A DNA stretch of 64,000 bases from Coprinellus micaceus (Eukaryota > Basidiomycota > Agaricomycetes > Agaricales > Psathyrellaceae), in contig OX596337.1 in the NCBI GenBank assembly GCA_951394405.1, positions 620,001 to 684,000 on the forward strand. The letters run 5' to 3'. Below the pieces are notes generated by a model that was not told where the DNA came from, did not search any database, and worked only from the letters and a program-made list of their open reading frames with translations. The position numbers and the translations under genes are program-made. Below, piece after piece: positions 24,656-36,259 of the stretch; within the stretch, counting starts at the first letter, position 1, and the number at the start of each line of letters is the position of its first letter.

Positions 24656-25947
24656 TCAGTTGCCCATAGGGGGGAGGAGCGGTGAGAATGAAACCATGAC
24701 ATCGATCTCAGGGGCCATCTGCGAGATATGTTGTTTAATCTTCAGCATCGCTGAAGGTTGGTGTTCCTCTGCAATCGGATTCACCCCGAACTCGAGCGAT
24801 ACCTTTCGAAGCTTCGAGTCCCGCCCAGATTTTCTCTTCCCAACTGCATCACACAGCGCCTCCCAGGCAGGGATGTCCCAGAACGTTGCTTGATGGAGGA
24901 AATCATGGGTGCAGTTAGGGGCATACTGAAGGGTCAATTTTGACAACGCCCCGTTTGCGGGTATCGTCATGAGTGTGGCGTGAACAAACTGGCAGAATTG
25001 TTCGAAAATGCGCCGGACGCGATCGAGCTCTGCGCATGGGGTACCCTTGGCCAGACCTTTCATGTGCCAAACACATAGGTTCGCAGCACGAGAGAGATCT
25101 ATGGGCTGACCGAAGAGTGGCCCGTGAATAGAGTCTACTAGTTCAAAAGGAAAGCGTGAGTGATTTGACCGTTGGAAATAGGATACGACCGTGACTGACG
25201 TTCTAACGCTGGAGCCACCATCGATGCAAGGGACAGCGTGTGAAGGGAGCCCGATGTGGTCGAGGACTCGATAGCGGTTTCAAGCCACCGGTGCCTTCGG
25301 ATCGCTGGAGCGTAGACGCATTCGATTTTGCGAAGGCCTAAGAAATGGTTGGGGGGTATGTGTGGCTCACCCACCCTATAATTCTGCCCCACGTCGCGAT
25401 GGGGCTCGTGTTCGGTAAAGAATGGTACGCTTGAGACAGAAAGGTTGCGGAGCTGGTTACTTGTGCATAGAAGAGACCGCGGGAGCGCCAAAAACCCGGT
25501 AAGGCCGAGAGTTCGAAGGGTTGGTCGCTGACAAGCTACAGTGATTGCATTCTTCATCGCCATGCTGAGATCAACCCAACGTTCGCTCCCCTCCTTTCCC
25601 CAGAGGTCAAATCGGTTGACATTTGGTAAAATTTGGAGTATCTCCGCTATATTGTCGTCGTTGGCGCCGGAACCCAGCATAAGAATAAAACTTTGTGTGA
25701 GGTTTCGTAGCTCGGGGCGCGTAGAAAGGCATTGGAGTAATAGGGCGGTGGGTCGTATATCCGACCTCATCTCCTTCATTCCTTCCCCCACGTCCCCATC
25801 TGTAAAGACGAGGTCTCTGTATACCCAAGGCTCAAAGACGGCTTGGAACGTTCGAGAGACCATAGTGCATCGGAACAGGTGTTTCCTGTCTGATTGGTAC
25901 ACCGCCTTTGCAATTTCCGTGACGATCTCTGTGGGGAGAGGGGGCAT
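24656..25947 (-). CDS. F-box protein, local family copy A
   Basis: Predicted SCF adaptor. ATG chosen at 25947 because MPPLPTEIVTEIAKAVYQSD aligns with the starts of the paralogs at 27805 and 31535; an in-frame ATG at 26088 would add 47 residues. The F-box is at residues 1-45: LPTEIVTEIA...CTMVSRTFQAVFEPWVYRDLVF. The rest is leucine-rich (LPNVNRFDLWG, RPTLRTLGLTGFLALPRSLL). Two exons, 25947-25200 and 25137-24656; the intron gtcagt...aactag lies just after SLASMVAPALE, the same place as in the three paralogs. Exon 2 starts LDSIHGPLFGQPIDLSRAAN and ends in APEIDVMVSFSPLLPPMGN. No defect seen. Confidence 0.8.
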
Positions 25948-26503
25948 CTTGAAAGGTCGGCGTGTCGAAAATACAGGCTTTCTAATGGTGAATCGTGATG
26001 GTTCTGAAGAAAGGAACTTGCCACTGGTGACAAGATCCAGGCGAACCGGGGATTGCCGAAGGACTTCGCGTGATCCCATTTTATCCATTTATGTGAGCCC
26101 GAAAACCGATGGCGACTAGCAGTCCTTACTTAGTATCCCGTAGTCATAATACCTTTCAGTGCGTTACAGGGGACAACATCATAGTCGCAGTGACCGCGTC
26201 TCTACAAACATTCCCGAGCTTTATTTTACCACTACGTAGCAGAGGCCTTGAGCCCAGCTGGGGACATTCTTGGCTTCAGCCTGCAGGAGGCAGTCAAAGC
26301 AACGTTCCTTGGTCCTATGACCAAAGTCCAGCGCAGAGAAGGCGTCCCGGTGATTGAGCTCGTTACACGTGGATACATAGCCGCCGAAAAGTCCTCCCAA
26401 CCCCGTAATTATGGAGTGAGCAGAAATGACAACCGAAGCCTTCAAGGCGGGCTATTGAGACTGCAATTCCCGAATAGCTAAGATCACTTACCAGCGGAAC
26501 AAG
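25948..26503. other. Intergenic spacer between tandem F-box genes
   Basis: About 550 bases; probably the promoter of copy A and the 3' UTR of copy B. No other gene supported. Confidence 0.4.
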
Positions 26504-27805
26504 CTAAACGGGTGCTACTTGCGACGGATGGAGAAACGAAACCGTAACGTCGACATCCGGTGCCAACCGCAACATATGTTCCTTAATGCTCGCTGCTACT
26601 GAAGGCCGGAACTCCTGGGGAATCGGGTCGAAGCTGATATCGAACGATACTTGGCGCAGTTTCAGGTGTTTTCTGAACCTCTTGTCACCGACCGTACGCC
26701 ACAGTTGCTTCCAATCAGGAATCGCCTCAACGATCGGTAATTGAAAGAATTCGTTGTTCCGCCGGGCATCGTAAGAGAGCACCAGTGTCTCCAAAGCCGC
26801 AGATTCCTGGACGGTCGCGACTGTGGTGTTTGCAAATTGGCAAAAGGAGGTGAAGAAATCCATCGCAAGCTCGTCGTCCGGGCAAGCTTTGCAGCCAACG
26901 CCCTTCAGCTTCATCAGGGTTAAGTTTTGGGCGAGTGCGAGGTCGAAGGGCTCGCCAAATGGACCGGTACTCTCGAACAGACCCCAATCTATTCAAACAA
27001 TTGGGCACCGTCAGTTACGCTTTCGCCACGAGCACAGTCGGAACTTACTTTCGGAAGATGTGACTACGAGCGACAGGATCCGGAGGGAGGCAGATTCGCT
27101 GGCAGACTTTATAGCGGTCGCAAGCCACTGGTGTTTGTTGAAGATGGGATAGTATGCGCATTCTATTTTGCGAAGGCCTCGGAAGTGGATAAGGGGTAAC
27201 TGAGCTTGTTCGCGATTCAAGTTGAAGTCCTCGACTATGTCGGCTCCGGGGTCTCCCTTTGTAAACAGCGACACGTACCACACGACCAGGCAATCGAGGC
27301 GGTGGTTTGTGCAGAGGAGGGTCGAAGGGAGAGCCATGAATCCAGATAGAAACAGGGAGCGAAGGGCTGGAAGCTGGCACACTGTGGTGATAGCATCCCT
27401 CGCCTCTGTGTCTAGAAAGCTCCACTCCTGCCCTTGGTTCATTGAGCCCGCGAGGTCGAAACGTTGGAGATTTGGGAGTGAGGTGAGTAGTTTCGGCAGG
27501 TGCTCGTCGTCGAGTATGCCGTACAAAGAGAGCGAGAGGAGTTTTGTATGTTCCACCAATTCCGGTCGTTCGGATATCGTGCGGAGTAACAGGGGTGTAT
27601 TGCGTACGGGCACGATGGTACCTCCCCGAGTAATGGCGTCATGGACACTCGGCGCCTCCCCGTAAATGAATACCAAGCCATCGTACAGTCGAGGCTCGAA
27701 GATGTCTCGAAAGGTTCGAGATACCAGCGGACATTGGTGGATTTTATCCCTGCCCGATAGTGTGAGAGCTATCTCTCCGATGATTTCAGGGGGTAGCGAC
27801 GGCAT
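26504..27805 (-). CDS. F-box protein, local family copy B
   Basis: ATG at 27803-27805 (MPSLPPEIIGEIALTLSGRD). F-box core: CPLVSRTFRDIFEPRLYDGLVF. Leucine-rich body: LPNLQRFDLAG, LPALRSLFLSGFMALPSTLL, HFRGLRKIECAYYPIF. Exons 27805-27049 and 26988-26504 are joined by a 60-nt intron (gtaagt...gaatag) after VTSSE. The second exon begins NWGLFESTGPFGEPFDL, the family's GEPFDL signature, and ends DVDVTVSFLHPSQVAPV. It is closest to copy A next door and has the same exon layout. No lesion seen. The substrate is unknown. Confidence 0.82.
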
Positions 27806-28390
27806 AACGGAGGGTAGGCTTGAGGAAAGACCAGGAAATTGTACAGGCCGGTGGCCAATGTGTGACTGACACGGTCTATGGAGCAGTCCGACGTCAAATA
27901 GGCAGCCGCCTGGGCAGGGTTTGGGGAGGCGAGCGAGTTGAGGGGATTTAACGGCAAGTAGGTTCTGGTCAAGTTGAGATGATCGATACTGCGGCCGCGT
28001 GCTTGGGCCTCAATGGGCACGTGAGTTGATTTTATCTATTTGCGGAAGTGCGTCGAGGAGAGGACGAAGCACCCTGGTTCAGGCTCGTAACAACCCATGG
28101 GCCCTGACCGAGTACCAAGCTTATGAATGTAGTCCAGAATTTCCCCTAACGATTCTGAGCACACCCACCAAGGGAGACATGGGGTAGAGTGGGTCCCTTT
28201 CCAAAGTGAGTCTACCTCACCAGCTGTACTCATGGGAAATCTGCCCCCAGATTTGAGGCAGCTGTGTTCAAAAAGCACATACACCTCGCAAGTGTTCGCT
28301 CCATATCGCTTGTAATACATTTCTAGTTCGTGCGTTGACTTCCCTATATATTCAACCCGTAGCGTGAGAGAGATCCTTCTTTCATTCCGC
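27806..28390. other. Intergenic region, possible small ORF
   Basis: About 580 bases. A 94-codon ORF on the minus strand (28320-28036; MYYKRYGANTCEVYVLFEH...) has an ordinary amino-acid mix but no motif and no splice support, so I do not call it a gene. Confidence 0.35.
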
Positions 28391-29511
28391 TCACCACTTT
28401 TCGTGGGCGGGGCGCACTAGGAAGTCTCCATCAGCCTAGTCAAAGGACAGGTTGATTGCAGTACTTACAATCCAACTCCCAGGTCCAGGATGAATTGTCC
28501 TGGTTTACCAGGTAGAGGTATGACTGGGAGAATATGCGACTCAGTTTGGGTAGCTCTTCCAAGTAATGTTGTCAACACATACCTTAGCAATGCTGTCGGG
28601 ATCGAGTCGGCGGTTTGCATCTTCAGCCCAACCAGGTTCCTTCTTGTATTCGCGACTGCGGTCGGTCAGAATACCTGCCGTCAATCTTCAGTGACCGCGT
28701 TCTCGATCATGATTCCTTCCAAGGATGCTTACCACCGTCGATGATGGACTATATGCGCATACAGTCGTCAGATCTCGGTGCTGGTGGGGCGGTATGGTGC
28801 GACGTACGTGTGCAACGTGAATGTTATCCTTCCCAAACTCCTTCGCGAGGCTCTGGGACAATGCTCGGGCTCCATGTTTGGCGGCAGAGAATGCGCTCGT
28901 CACGACATTCCCTCTGATAGCTGCAGTCGCCCCAGTGAATATCAACGCACCCCGCTTCCCGCTAACCGAGTCGATCTCGTTCTCCTTGAACGTCAAGATC
29001 GTATGACGTGCAAAGTTGAAGGCAGATTTAATCCCTGTATCCACCGCAGCGTCCAGCTCCTCTTGCGTGATACTCAAGAAAGGCTTGAAGACAGCGCTGC
29101 CTGCGTTCCAAACCGCCGCTCGAATCTCGTACTCGGGCTTGGGGAACCGCTGCTGGATGGCCGTCCAGGTCGATGCGATGTCTTCATGGGAATACGACTT
29201 GAGGGGAAAAGGAGCAGCCTGGCCGCCGTCTGCGTTGATTTCGTCCGAAACCTTAGTCAAGGAATCTGCGCCCCTGGCGATGAGCGCGACGGTGTATCCA
29301 TTCTTTGCAAACAAGCGACTGTTGTGGGCGGGTCTCCACCGTCAGGAAAGACATTTCATAATCGTGGCGACTGTACTCACGCAGTTGCAGCCCCTGTGCC
29401 GCTCCCATTGCCTGCACCTGGAAACGATGGCGGTCAGCTCAGCGCATATGCCATCATCGCTGATTGCGCACCTGCGACGACTAGAACACGTTTTGCGATG
29501 TTGGCTGCCAT
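28391..29511 (-). CDS. Short-chain dehydrogenase/reductase (SDR)
   Basis: NAD(P)-dependent oxidoreductase, Rossmann fold, cytosolic by lack of signals. ATG at 29509-29511 (MAANIAKRVLVVAG). A phase-1 intron splits the cofactor motif GAGNGSGTG. Next are RLFAKNGYTVALIARGADSL, AVWNAGSAVFKPFLSI (NAG motif) and GALIFTGATAAIRGNVVTSAFSAAKHGARALSQSL. The last shows the active-site segment with Phe where SDRs normally have Tyr (FSAAK rather than YxxxK) and no clear catalytic Ser. The C-terminal exons give HSIIDGGILTDRSREYKKEP, SIAKSYLYLVNQDNSSWTWE and, after a final intron (gtaagt...cctag), LDLRPAHEKW. I recall the same YxxxK change in a whole fungal SDR subgroup, so it is probably not decay. The substrate is unknown. 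Confidence 0.85.
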
Positions 29512-30222
29512 GAATATCGAGTCTCGAGCTATTGGTAATGTTTCTGGATACTGGGGGACATTGGGCGTCCCTTTTGTACCGTCCTGGCAGTCGCCTCACG
29601 TCATCGAGATTGGGCAAAAAGAAGAGAGGATTAGAAAGCAAATTGGTCAGGTCGCCGAAGAGTTGCTTAGAGCGCGGCTAATCGGGAAGGTATCGAGCGA
29701 GCACATCATTAAGGCAGAGGACGACGTGGTGGAGGTTGTGGTTCGTGCGCGAAAGACTCGAGCTCATCGTGGGCAACAGTGATGAACGGCTGATGGCGCT
29801 GACTCACCCTCCGGCGACCGTCCTCCACGACCGGACGTCCTCAAAGCAGGGCAGACAATGGAAGTTGGACACAATGCATTTCACCCGCTGGAGAAATCCA
29901 AACTAGAGCAGTGCAAGATGAAGAGGACAGTGGTAACTAGAGGGCAGGATTTCGCTCATAAAACACCATAGGTTATGGGATCGCAGTGCCCGATGGCTCG
30001 ACTACACAGTCACGTCGGTGCATCGATAATCTGCCAACCTCTGTACTCGTAGACCATGTACCAACGAGTCAGGCACTGCCGAGAAACTTGGTACACCGGG
30101 GGATATACTAAGCGGCATGTATGTCTAAAGATCATATTCAGAAGCGACACAGAAAGTGTGAAACATTGGTCAACGAACAGGAGCGCATTGAGGTGTGCGG
30201 CGGCGGTGGCCAGAAAGCTGGC
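29512..30222. other. Intergenic region
   Basis: About 710 bases between the SDR start and the stop of F-box copy C. Nothing that I can support as a gene; it contains the SDR promoter. Confidence 0.4.
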
Positions 30223-31535
30223 TCAGTACCAGGTGTCATTGGCTGGGGGTGTGGCACCGAAGGACACAAAGCATTTAATGCCAGGTGCGCTCTGTCGCAC
30301 AAAGCCCTGAATAATCGAACAGGCCAAGGCCGGATCTTCTTCCGGAATGCAGTACAATGTGAAGGTCAGCGAAACCTCGAAACAACGTTTCTGGGATTCC
30401 CTGGACTTGACATCGCATACAAGCGAGGATAGTTCCTTCCAAGCTGGAAGATCCCAGAAAGGAGCTTCAAGGAGGGGCTGGTGGTCTTTGCGAGAGATGT
30501 AGTGTAGCTCCAACTCTTCGAGCGCCAAACCTTTCTCAACCGTGGCGACGGTGCCGTGAACAAACTGGCAAAAGGCCTCAAAGAATAGTTCAGCAGTGCC
30601 ATCCCACTGTGGTGAGCCGTCGAAGCACATTAAACGCAGGTTCACAAGACTTGAAGCACCTCGAAGGTCGAATGGCTCCCCGAAAAGCGTGCTGCTAGTC
30701 CCAGATGTGACCATACCTATAGACGGCGAGACAACATGGGTGAGCGGGCATTCCTGAGACTGCAGGAGAAGCACTAACCTGGAGGCTTGAAGAAAACAGG
30801 CACAATAGACAGGCTGCGGAGAGACCCAGAGACACTGGCCCCTTTGATAGCAGCTAAAAGCCACTCTTGCGCTCCGAGTACTGGTGAATGGACGGACATA
30901 AGGCGTCGGACGCTGGTAAAGTAGGTTGATGGTATCGCCGTAGCAGGTTGTTCCACAGAGTTACGTTGGTGCTCTTCGGCGGAAGGCAGGTCGCCATTGT
31001 TGATGAAGAGTTCATCGAGGCGGCCGTTTGCACGTAGGAGGGTCGGTGGAATGGTGGGAAACCCAAAGATTCTTAAGATGCGAAGGCTAGGGAGGCGGGT
31101 GACTGTGGTGATCGCAGCTTTCATTGCTGAAGTGAACTGGATCCACGTAGGGGTGGGACGACTGGCATAAAGAACGAATCCTTCTACCGATGGGAGAAGC
31201 TCGAGCAGCTTTGGTACAGTTTCGTTCTGGCACTCAAATCCCAAGACGACGCCAACCCGTTTGACATGGCGGGCAAGTTCGGGTCGCCGAGAGATGGATT
31301 CGAACAATAGTTCCATCTGTCGGACATCTTTAGAAGCCAACCGCTCAGTATTCCTTGGCGTATCGCAGAGTTGGATGGAGTTGAATAGCCACGGCTGGAA
31401 GTGGTCCCGGAATGCTCGGGAGACGAGGGCACATTGTTGGACATCATATGTGGAATCAAAGTCATCATAGAGGCGGGCAGCTATTGTGCCGATGATTTCA
31501 GGGGGCAGATGGGTGGAGATGTTGGTGGAGGCCAT
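30223..31535 (-). CDS. F-box protein, local family copy C
   Basis: ATG chosen at 31535 (MASTNISTHLPPEIIGTIAA); an upstream in-frame start at 31616 is possible. F-box: VQQCALVSRAFRDHFQPWLFNSI. Body: LLPSVEGFVLYAS, TRLPSLRILRIFGFPTIPPTLL, YFTSVRRLMSVHSPVLGAQEW. Exons 31535-30779 and 30716-30223; the 62-nt intron gttagt...ctatag follows SIVPVFFKPPG in phase 1. Exon 2: MVTSGTSSTLFGEPFDLRGAS. It is much closer to copy D at 51025-52331 than to A or B: both share FKPPG/MKPPG at the same phase-1 junction, GFPTI and ECQNET. It sits 372 bases downstream of the PEF gene on the same strand, the arrangement repeated for copy D. Confidence 0.83.
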
Positions 31536-31907
31536 CTGCGATGTTGCCACGATGACGAGAGAGGACAAGGGGCTTTGCCATTGCCACTCGGGTTTCAGGC
31601 TCCGATTGCATGGCACGTGATTTCGTTATAACCATTTCCGGGCGAGTGAAAAGTTAAAAGTTAAATCTTTCACTGCGCATTACGTAGCAGGGCATGTAGT
31701 TGAGCGGTGACTAGCCGGAAACCCTAGTATGGAGGGAGGACCATGACGCAATTTTGGAAAGTGCTCTGGATCGGACGCCGTGACAGAGGGCCTCTTTTAG
31801 CAACTGAAGCGGTTTCAACTTCGAACGAAGAGAGGTGGCCATGGTATTATACGACTCGTCAAACATACAGTATGTTGGGCCATTGCGGTCAAATTACTAT
31901 GCGAGCA
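31536..31907. other. Spacer between PEF gene and F-box copy C
   Basis: About 370 bases, no gene. The corresponding spacer in the second copy of this module is somewhat shorter. Confidence 0.4.
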
Positions 31908-33521
31908 CTAGGTGCTAACAGCCGCGAGGACGAAATTCTCGAAATTGGACGCATCTCGCCGATCGCGGCCTCCATTGAATTGCTCGAACGTCTTCGCAAG
32001 CTCCTGAACAGCAACGCAGGCACGGATAAACTGGTCAAAGGTTATGCCGTCATTGCCCCCTTGCGGGTAAGAGTGGCTTGCTGTTGGACACCAATAGTTA
32101 ACAGGGAATGGCCATGCGGGATCAGACGAGATACGAACCATGCTTATGGTAAAGCATCTTGACGGTTTTCAGAGGGAGTCTGTACCTGATGATGCTCCTA
32201 ATTTAGCACTCTTTATGAGGAGGCGAGGAGCAAGGCTTACCCGAAGTGCTTCAATGCTTTCCTCAACTCTTCGACGTCAATAGTCCCTGACCGATCCCGG
32301 TCTGCCTTCTCGAATTCGTTTCTCCACTCCTGGGATGAGAGTTGAAGGAAAGGTAAGCAATGCGAAGGTGGGTCCGGGTGGCATTGGCTTCGCGCACCTT
32401 GACATATTTTGACAATCCTAAGAACTGTGTGCATTTCCGATCAGCGAGGCTCAGGATTCCACGAAGAACGAATTCTCACCTCTTTGTATTCGATTTGTTT
32501 ATTTTTGTTCAGGTCCTATTAGGGGTACTGTCACTACACTGGGACTCCTTTTGAATGCGAGCAAGCGCACTCACAAATATGTTTATGAGCATGTCGATTG
32601 TCGCGGCTTCAAATGCTATAACGTCTGGCATGTCAATGACCGGATTGCTTGGCTGAGTGATTCGCTACGAACGCTTGTTCCACGGGCTATTCACAAGCGC
32701 AGTTTCTGTGCATCGTCAGAAAGAGTCAGGCGCGCCGGGACCACGCAGTTCAAGAGGTGGGGACGCACGCAGTTCGCTGCGGTCAATTAGACCCGATCTA
32801 TCTGTATCCGCTGCAATAAATGCCCTCCAGATCCTGATATCCAATATGAGATAGGCGCCCAAGGCACAGCCCTGAAACAACGTATGCTTACTCGGGGTCC
32901 TCCCCTAAAGGTATTGTGCCATACTCCGACTCCGGGCTCGCCTCAATCATTTCCGGAGACGCATTAAATCTGACTTTCTACAGAGGATAGTTTCCAGTGT
33001 CATCCCCAGACAAGAGTAAGAGGAAGGGAAATCGATGCACACCTGAAGATTGACAACTGTGGCTGTATTGACATAAGGGGACCTGACGGGCCTTGCTGCG
33101 ACCACAGGGATCGGCGAGATAGGCACTTGTGGTCGAGCTGTGGCTTTGCTGCTCGGGCGTGCCCTCTTATCTTCAAGTGGACCTGTCTGTTGTGATGCGC
33201 GGCGGCGGGGTGTCCTTCTGGGCCCAGAGGCTGGGGATGCCTTGGGAGTCCCTTCTCTGGATCTCTGCCAGTCCAATATCTCACTGGTCAGCTCATGCGA
33301 AAGTGTTGGAGTAATCTACATACCAGCGCTGACGGTTTACTCCCCCCCTAGGACGATGAGTTATTAATCCGACTAGTAGAGCAAAGGACAGGACGTCGTA
33401 CAGAGGCTGGAGAATCGCCAAACAAGCTTTCCTGACGAATTAATTAGTAGGTATGCTCTCCCATATCGGTTTCGAGTGAGGAATGTCTCACCAGATATCC
33501 ATCGGTTTGAGGTGGTCCGTA
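31908..33521 (-). CDS. Penta-EF-hand (PEF) calcium-binding protein, copy 1
   Basis: Calcium sensor of the ALG-2/sorcin/peflin type. The first resolvable exon is 33521-33492 (YGPPQTDGYL); the start codon lies upstream and is unresolved. Exons then give SLFGDSPASV, HELTSEILDWQRSREGTP with a Pro/Arg-rich linker, KVRFNASPEMIEAS...GEDPE, and EF-hand 1 IWRAFIAADTDRSGLIDRSE. These are followed by TALVNSPWNKPFEAATIDML, then IFDLNKNKQIEYKE (EF-hand 2, lysine at the usual Gly). EWRNEFEKADRDRSGTIDVE is EF-hand 3. Then FGYRLPLKTVKMLYHKH and GGNDGITFDQFIRACVAVQE with an intact C-terminal hand region ending NFVLAAVST. All introns are GT-AG. The frame is intact to the stop, unlike copy 2 at 49056. PEF proteins act at membranes in ESCRT- and calcium-linked trafficking. 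Confidence 0.78.
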
Positions 33522-34225
33522 CTATATTGTGGTTAGCACTCCGTCGAACCACAGCAGGTCATGCGCGTACGAGATAGAAGGATGCTCCTGAGGAAGATCG
33601 AACCTGCGGGACATTTGAGCTTCGGCAAATCTTGGATAGGCGATGCTGGTTGCGAATCTGAACGTACTGATTTTGGTCGACGAACGGTTGACGACATTGT
33701 GGGCTACTAATTCAGTCGCACTTGGGAAGGGGGTCAGCAAGCGATGGTTTGGATGAATGGCAGGTGTTGTACCTTTTCCAGTCCACGGACTACATTTTAT
33801 ACATTCAGCGCCTACCCAGAATTGGGAGTGCCATGCCACAGCCCCTTACTCCGCTTAACAGGATGACTATATCATCGCCTGGGGAGGTGACTCCATGAGG
33901 CGGTCCATTGAATTCGCGAACCCAACGGATAGAAGCACCACGGGACCAGAGAGTGCTTCGTTGGGATGACACGAGGCGCCCATTGTGCAGTGGACTTGCC
34001 TTCCGATTGTCAAGCTGGTTGCCTGAAAAGGGGACGAGGCTGTTCGACGTCAAATCGCCGGACATTTAATCCGATTTCTCATCACCAAGATCGTGGGCGC
34101 TTATTCCCCGTTATCGTCGGAGTTCGTACTTTTGGGTCTGAATTGAACCACATGAGCACCCCACGCAACACTTTGTACGGAAAAGGCAGAATTGTTAGCT
34201 ATGTCGGCAGTGCTATTGATATAGA
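33522..34225. other. Divergent promoter region and unresolved PEF 5' exon
   Basis: About 700 bases between the PEF gene (-) and the CorA-like gene (+). It probably contains the PEF first exon (an ATG near 33615 is a candidate) and both promoters. Confidence 0.4.
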
Positions 34226-36117
34226 ATGTCAAACCCTTCTCATTCTGCCACCACCACTTCCCCCACGATGTCAACGCGGAGGGTCTCTAGAGCCCCAACG
34301 AGACCGACGGCCCAACCAAATTTTCCCCAAGGCACGGATGTCAGCGTGAATTGGAGGATCACAGTTCCAGAATTAGAGGCTTTCTCGACGTTGTATGTCG
34401 ACTCGGGGGCAGGGAGGAACTTTGACAGGGCGGCCGGACAACTATGGTCCAAAACCGAACATGCCCCCGATACGCTGCATTACCTAGCAATCCCAAGAGG
34501 CAGACCGGACGAGCTTGTGATAAAGGAGAGAGAGCGTTTGAACCCTCAGAGGTTGGAGGAACTGGTTAGCCTTCCCCCTCGATACAATTCATTCGTTGAT
34601 CCCCTACATTCAGGTCAACAGGAATTCGGGCGCTGCGATAGAAGTAATGTGAGCGGTAGCAGCACCAGCTTCTGCACATGCCTCTTGGCCAAACTCACGC
34701 ATTCCGTACTATCTAGCTGGGTCGAAGAAGTCCAACGAAAGAGCCAGCAGCCCCCTGACCGCGAAGCAGAAGTGATTCCGACAATCAAGTATATGGCGCA
34801 AACTCTCGGCGTCTCACCTCTTTTTCTGGATTGCCTATTCATACCCCGGTCCGCGCTGCCCTTTTGCAAACTTTCTGACTGGCCAGCATACGAAAGGGAC
34901 CACCGTTATAGCGCCAAAACGACCGAACTATGTGTGTTTCCCACTTCGCCTGGTGGATCTATCGGTCAGCTAATGGCCTGTGTTCGAGTCCAGCCGGGAT
35001 GTACCGCACAGTAAACGAGAATTGTGTATGGTTTCGACATAGCTTCAAAGATGGGCAACATTCGTCCAGCATCTATGTCGTACACACCATTCGGCACCAG
35101 ACAGCATCGTCCGCGCACAAGTTCTTTACACGCGTGAACATCACCCGGTCCCACCGGGCAACAAGATATTCTTTGCTATCATTCATGGCTATCGACATCC
35201 TGTTCAGCGATATGGCTACAGCCCATTCAGATTTAAACACCTGCTACATGTCCCTCAAAACAGCTGTGCGTCGGCCTGTTGGTGTTCGTCAACTTGAAGT
35301 TTGACTGACATGGTTCTAGTTGGATTCCATCGATGAAAACGCTGGTGTGGACTTCGAAGGAATACAAGAGAGAACAAAGAAACACTATAGAACCCTCAAG
35401 GACTCCTACAAGGTGCTGAGCGTCCTCAACACAAGGAGCGACGATCAATTCCAGACGATCAAGATGCTCCGCGACCTCGTCAAAGCGTTCGCTCTCATGG
35501 ACTGGGATGACCAACTTCTCGGGGAGCGCGAGCAGCGGATGAGGGCCTTGTTCTGCGCGTTGGATGGCATGGAAATGGAGACACACGTCCTCGCTGGGGA
35601 CCTGAAGGTCCGAAACCAGTTCTTCGGGACGCTCATGAATCTCCATCTTGGGGCCTTGATGCAGATTGATAGTTCGACCAGCTTGAGCATTGCTCGATCG
35701 TCCGAGAAGATCGCAGCGGAGACGAAGAAGGACGGTCGGTCCATGAAGATGTATGTCTTAAATTCACACTGGCACGGGACCGTGATAATGTCTTCGCTAA
35801 TGAACTCCCCTTAGCATCGCAATTGTGACGATGTTTTTCCTTCCTGCATCCCTAGTGGCAGTAAGTGCGACATGCGTTCTCTCGAATGCGATGCTGACCG
35901 AGACGTACACGGTTAGGGAATCCTCGATACACCCTTCTTTACTACTGGAGACGAGGTGCCGGGAAGGTTGAAGGTATCCCCGTCATTCTGGATCCTTTGG
36001 GTGGTTTCTGTGCCGCTCACCATTTGTGTGTTTGCGGCCTGGCTTAGTATGCCGCGCATTGGACGAGTGCTTGAAAGAGTCAACAACCAAACAGAGGGAG
36101 TAAGGGAAAAGATTTAG
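34226..36117 (+). CDS. CorA-like two-transmembrane protein
   Basis: Membrane protein with the C-terminal layout of fungal CorA/ZntB-like magnesium-transporter relatives. ATG 34226 (MSNPSHSATTTSP), with a second Met 14 codons on. The N-terminal soluble part includes WRITVPELEAFSTLYVDSG. An approximately 42-nt intron (gtggat...agtccag) after CVFPTSP leads into GMYRTVNENCVWFRHSF. After another intron comes a long helix (LDSIDENAG ... KMLRDLVKAFALMDW). Then SLSIARSSEKIAAETKKDGRS leads into IIAIVTMFFLPASLVAGIL (TM1) and a loop SPSFWILWVVSVPLTICVFAAWL (TM2), ending ERVNNQTEGVREKI. The pattern Ser/Lys-rich helix, MK-x-IAIVTMFFLPAS and second TM is typical of fungal CorA-like proteins. The CorA GMN signature at the TM1 end is absent (GIL instead), so ion transport is unproven. 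Confidence 0.7.
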
Positions 36118-36259
36118 CGGTGACCGAGGGCAGGCGGTTGCCATGAGCGAATTTGCGAAAGACGGAGTACATATGCGAGACACAGACATATCCGTAGGTA
36201 GCTGACCTGTATAATGTATCCCTACATCGAAGAGACATCCATTCAATCATCTGTCGCGC

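Noticed and set aside
28778..29782. 334-codon plus-strand ORF
   Set aside because: Antisense to the SDR gene, crosses its introns and shows no family motif.
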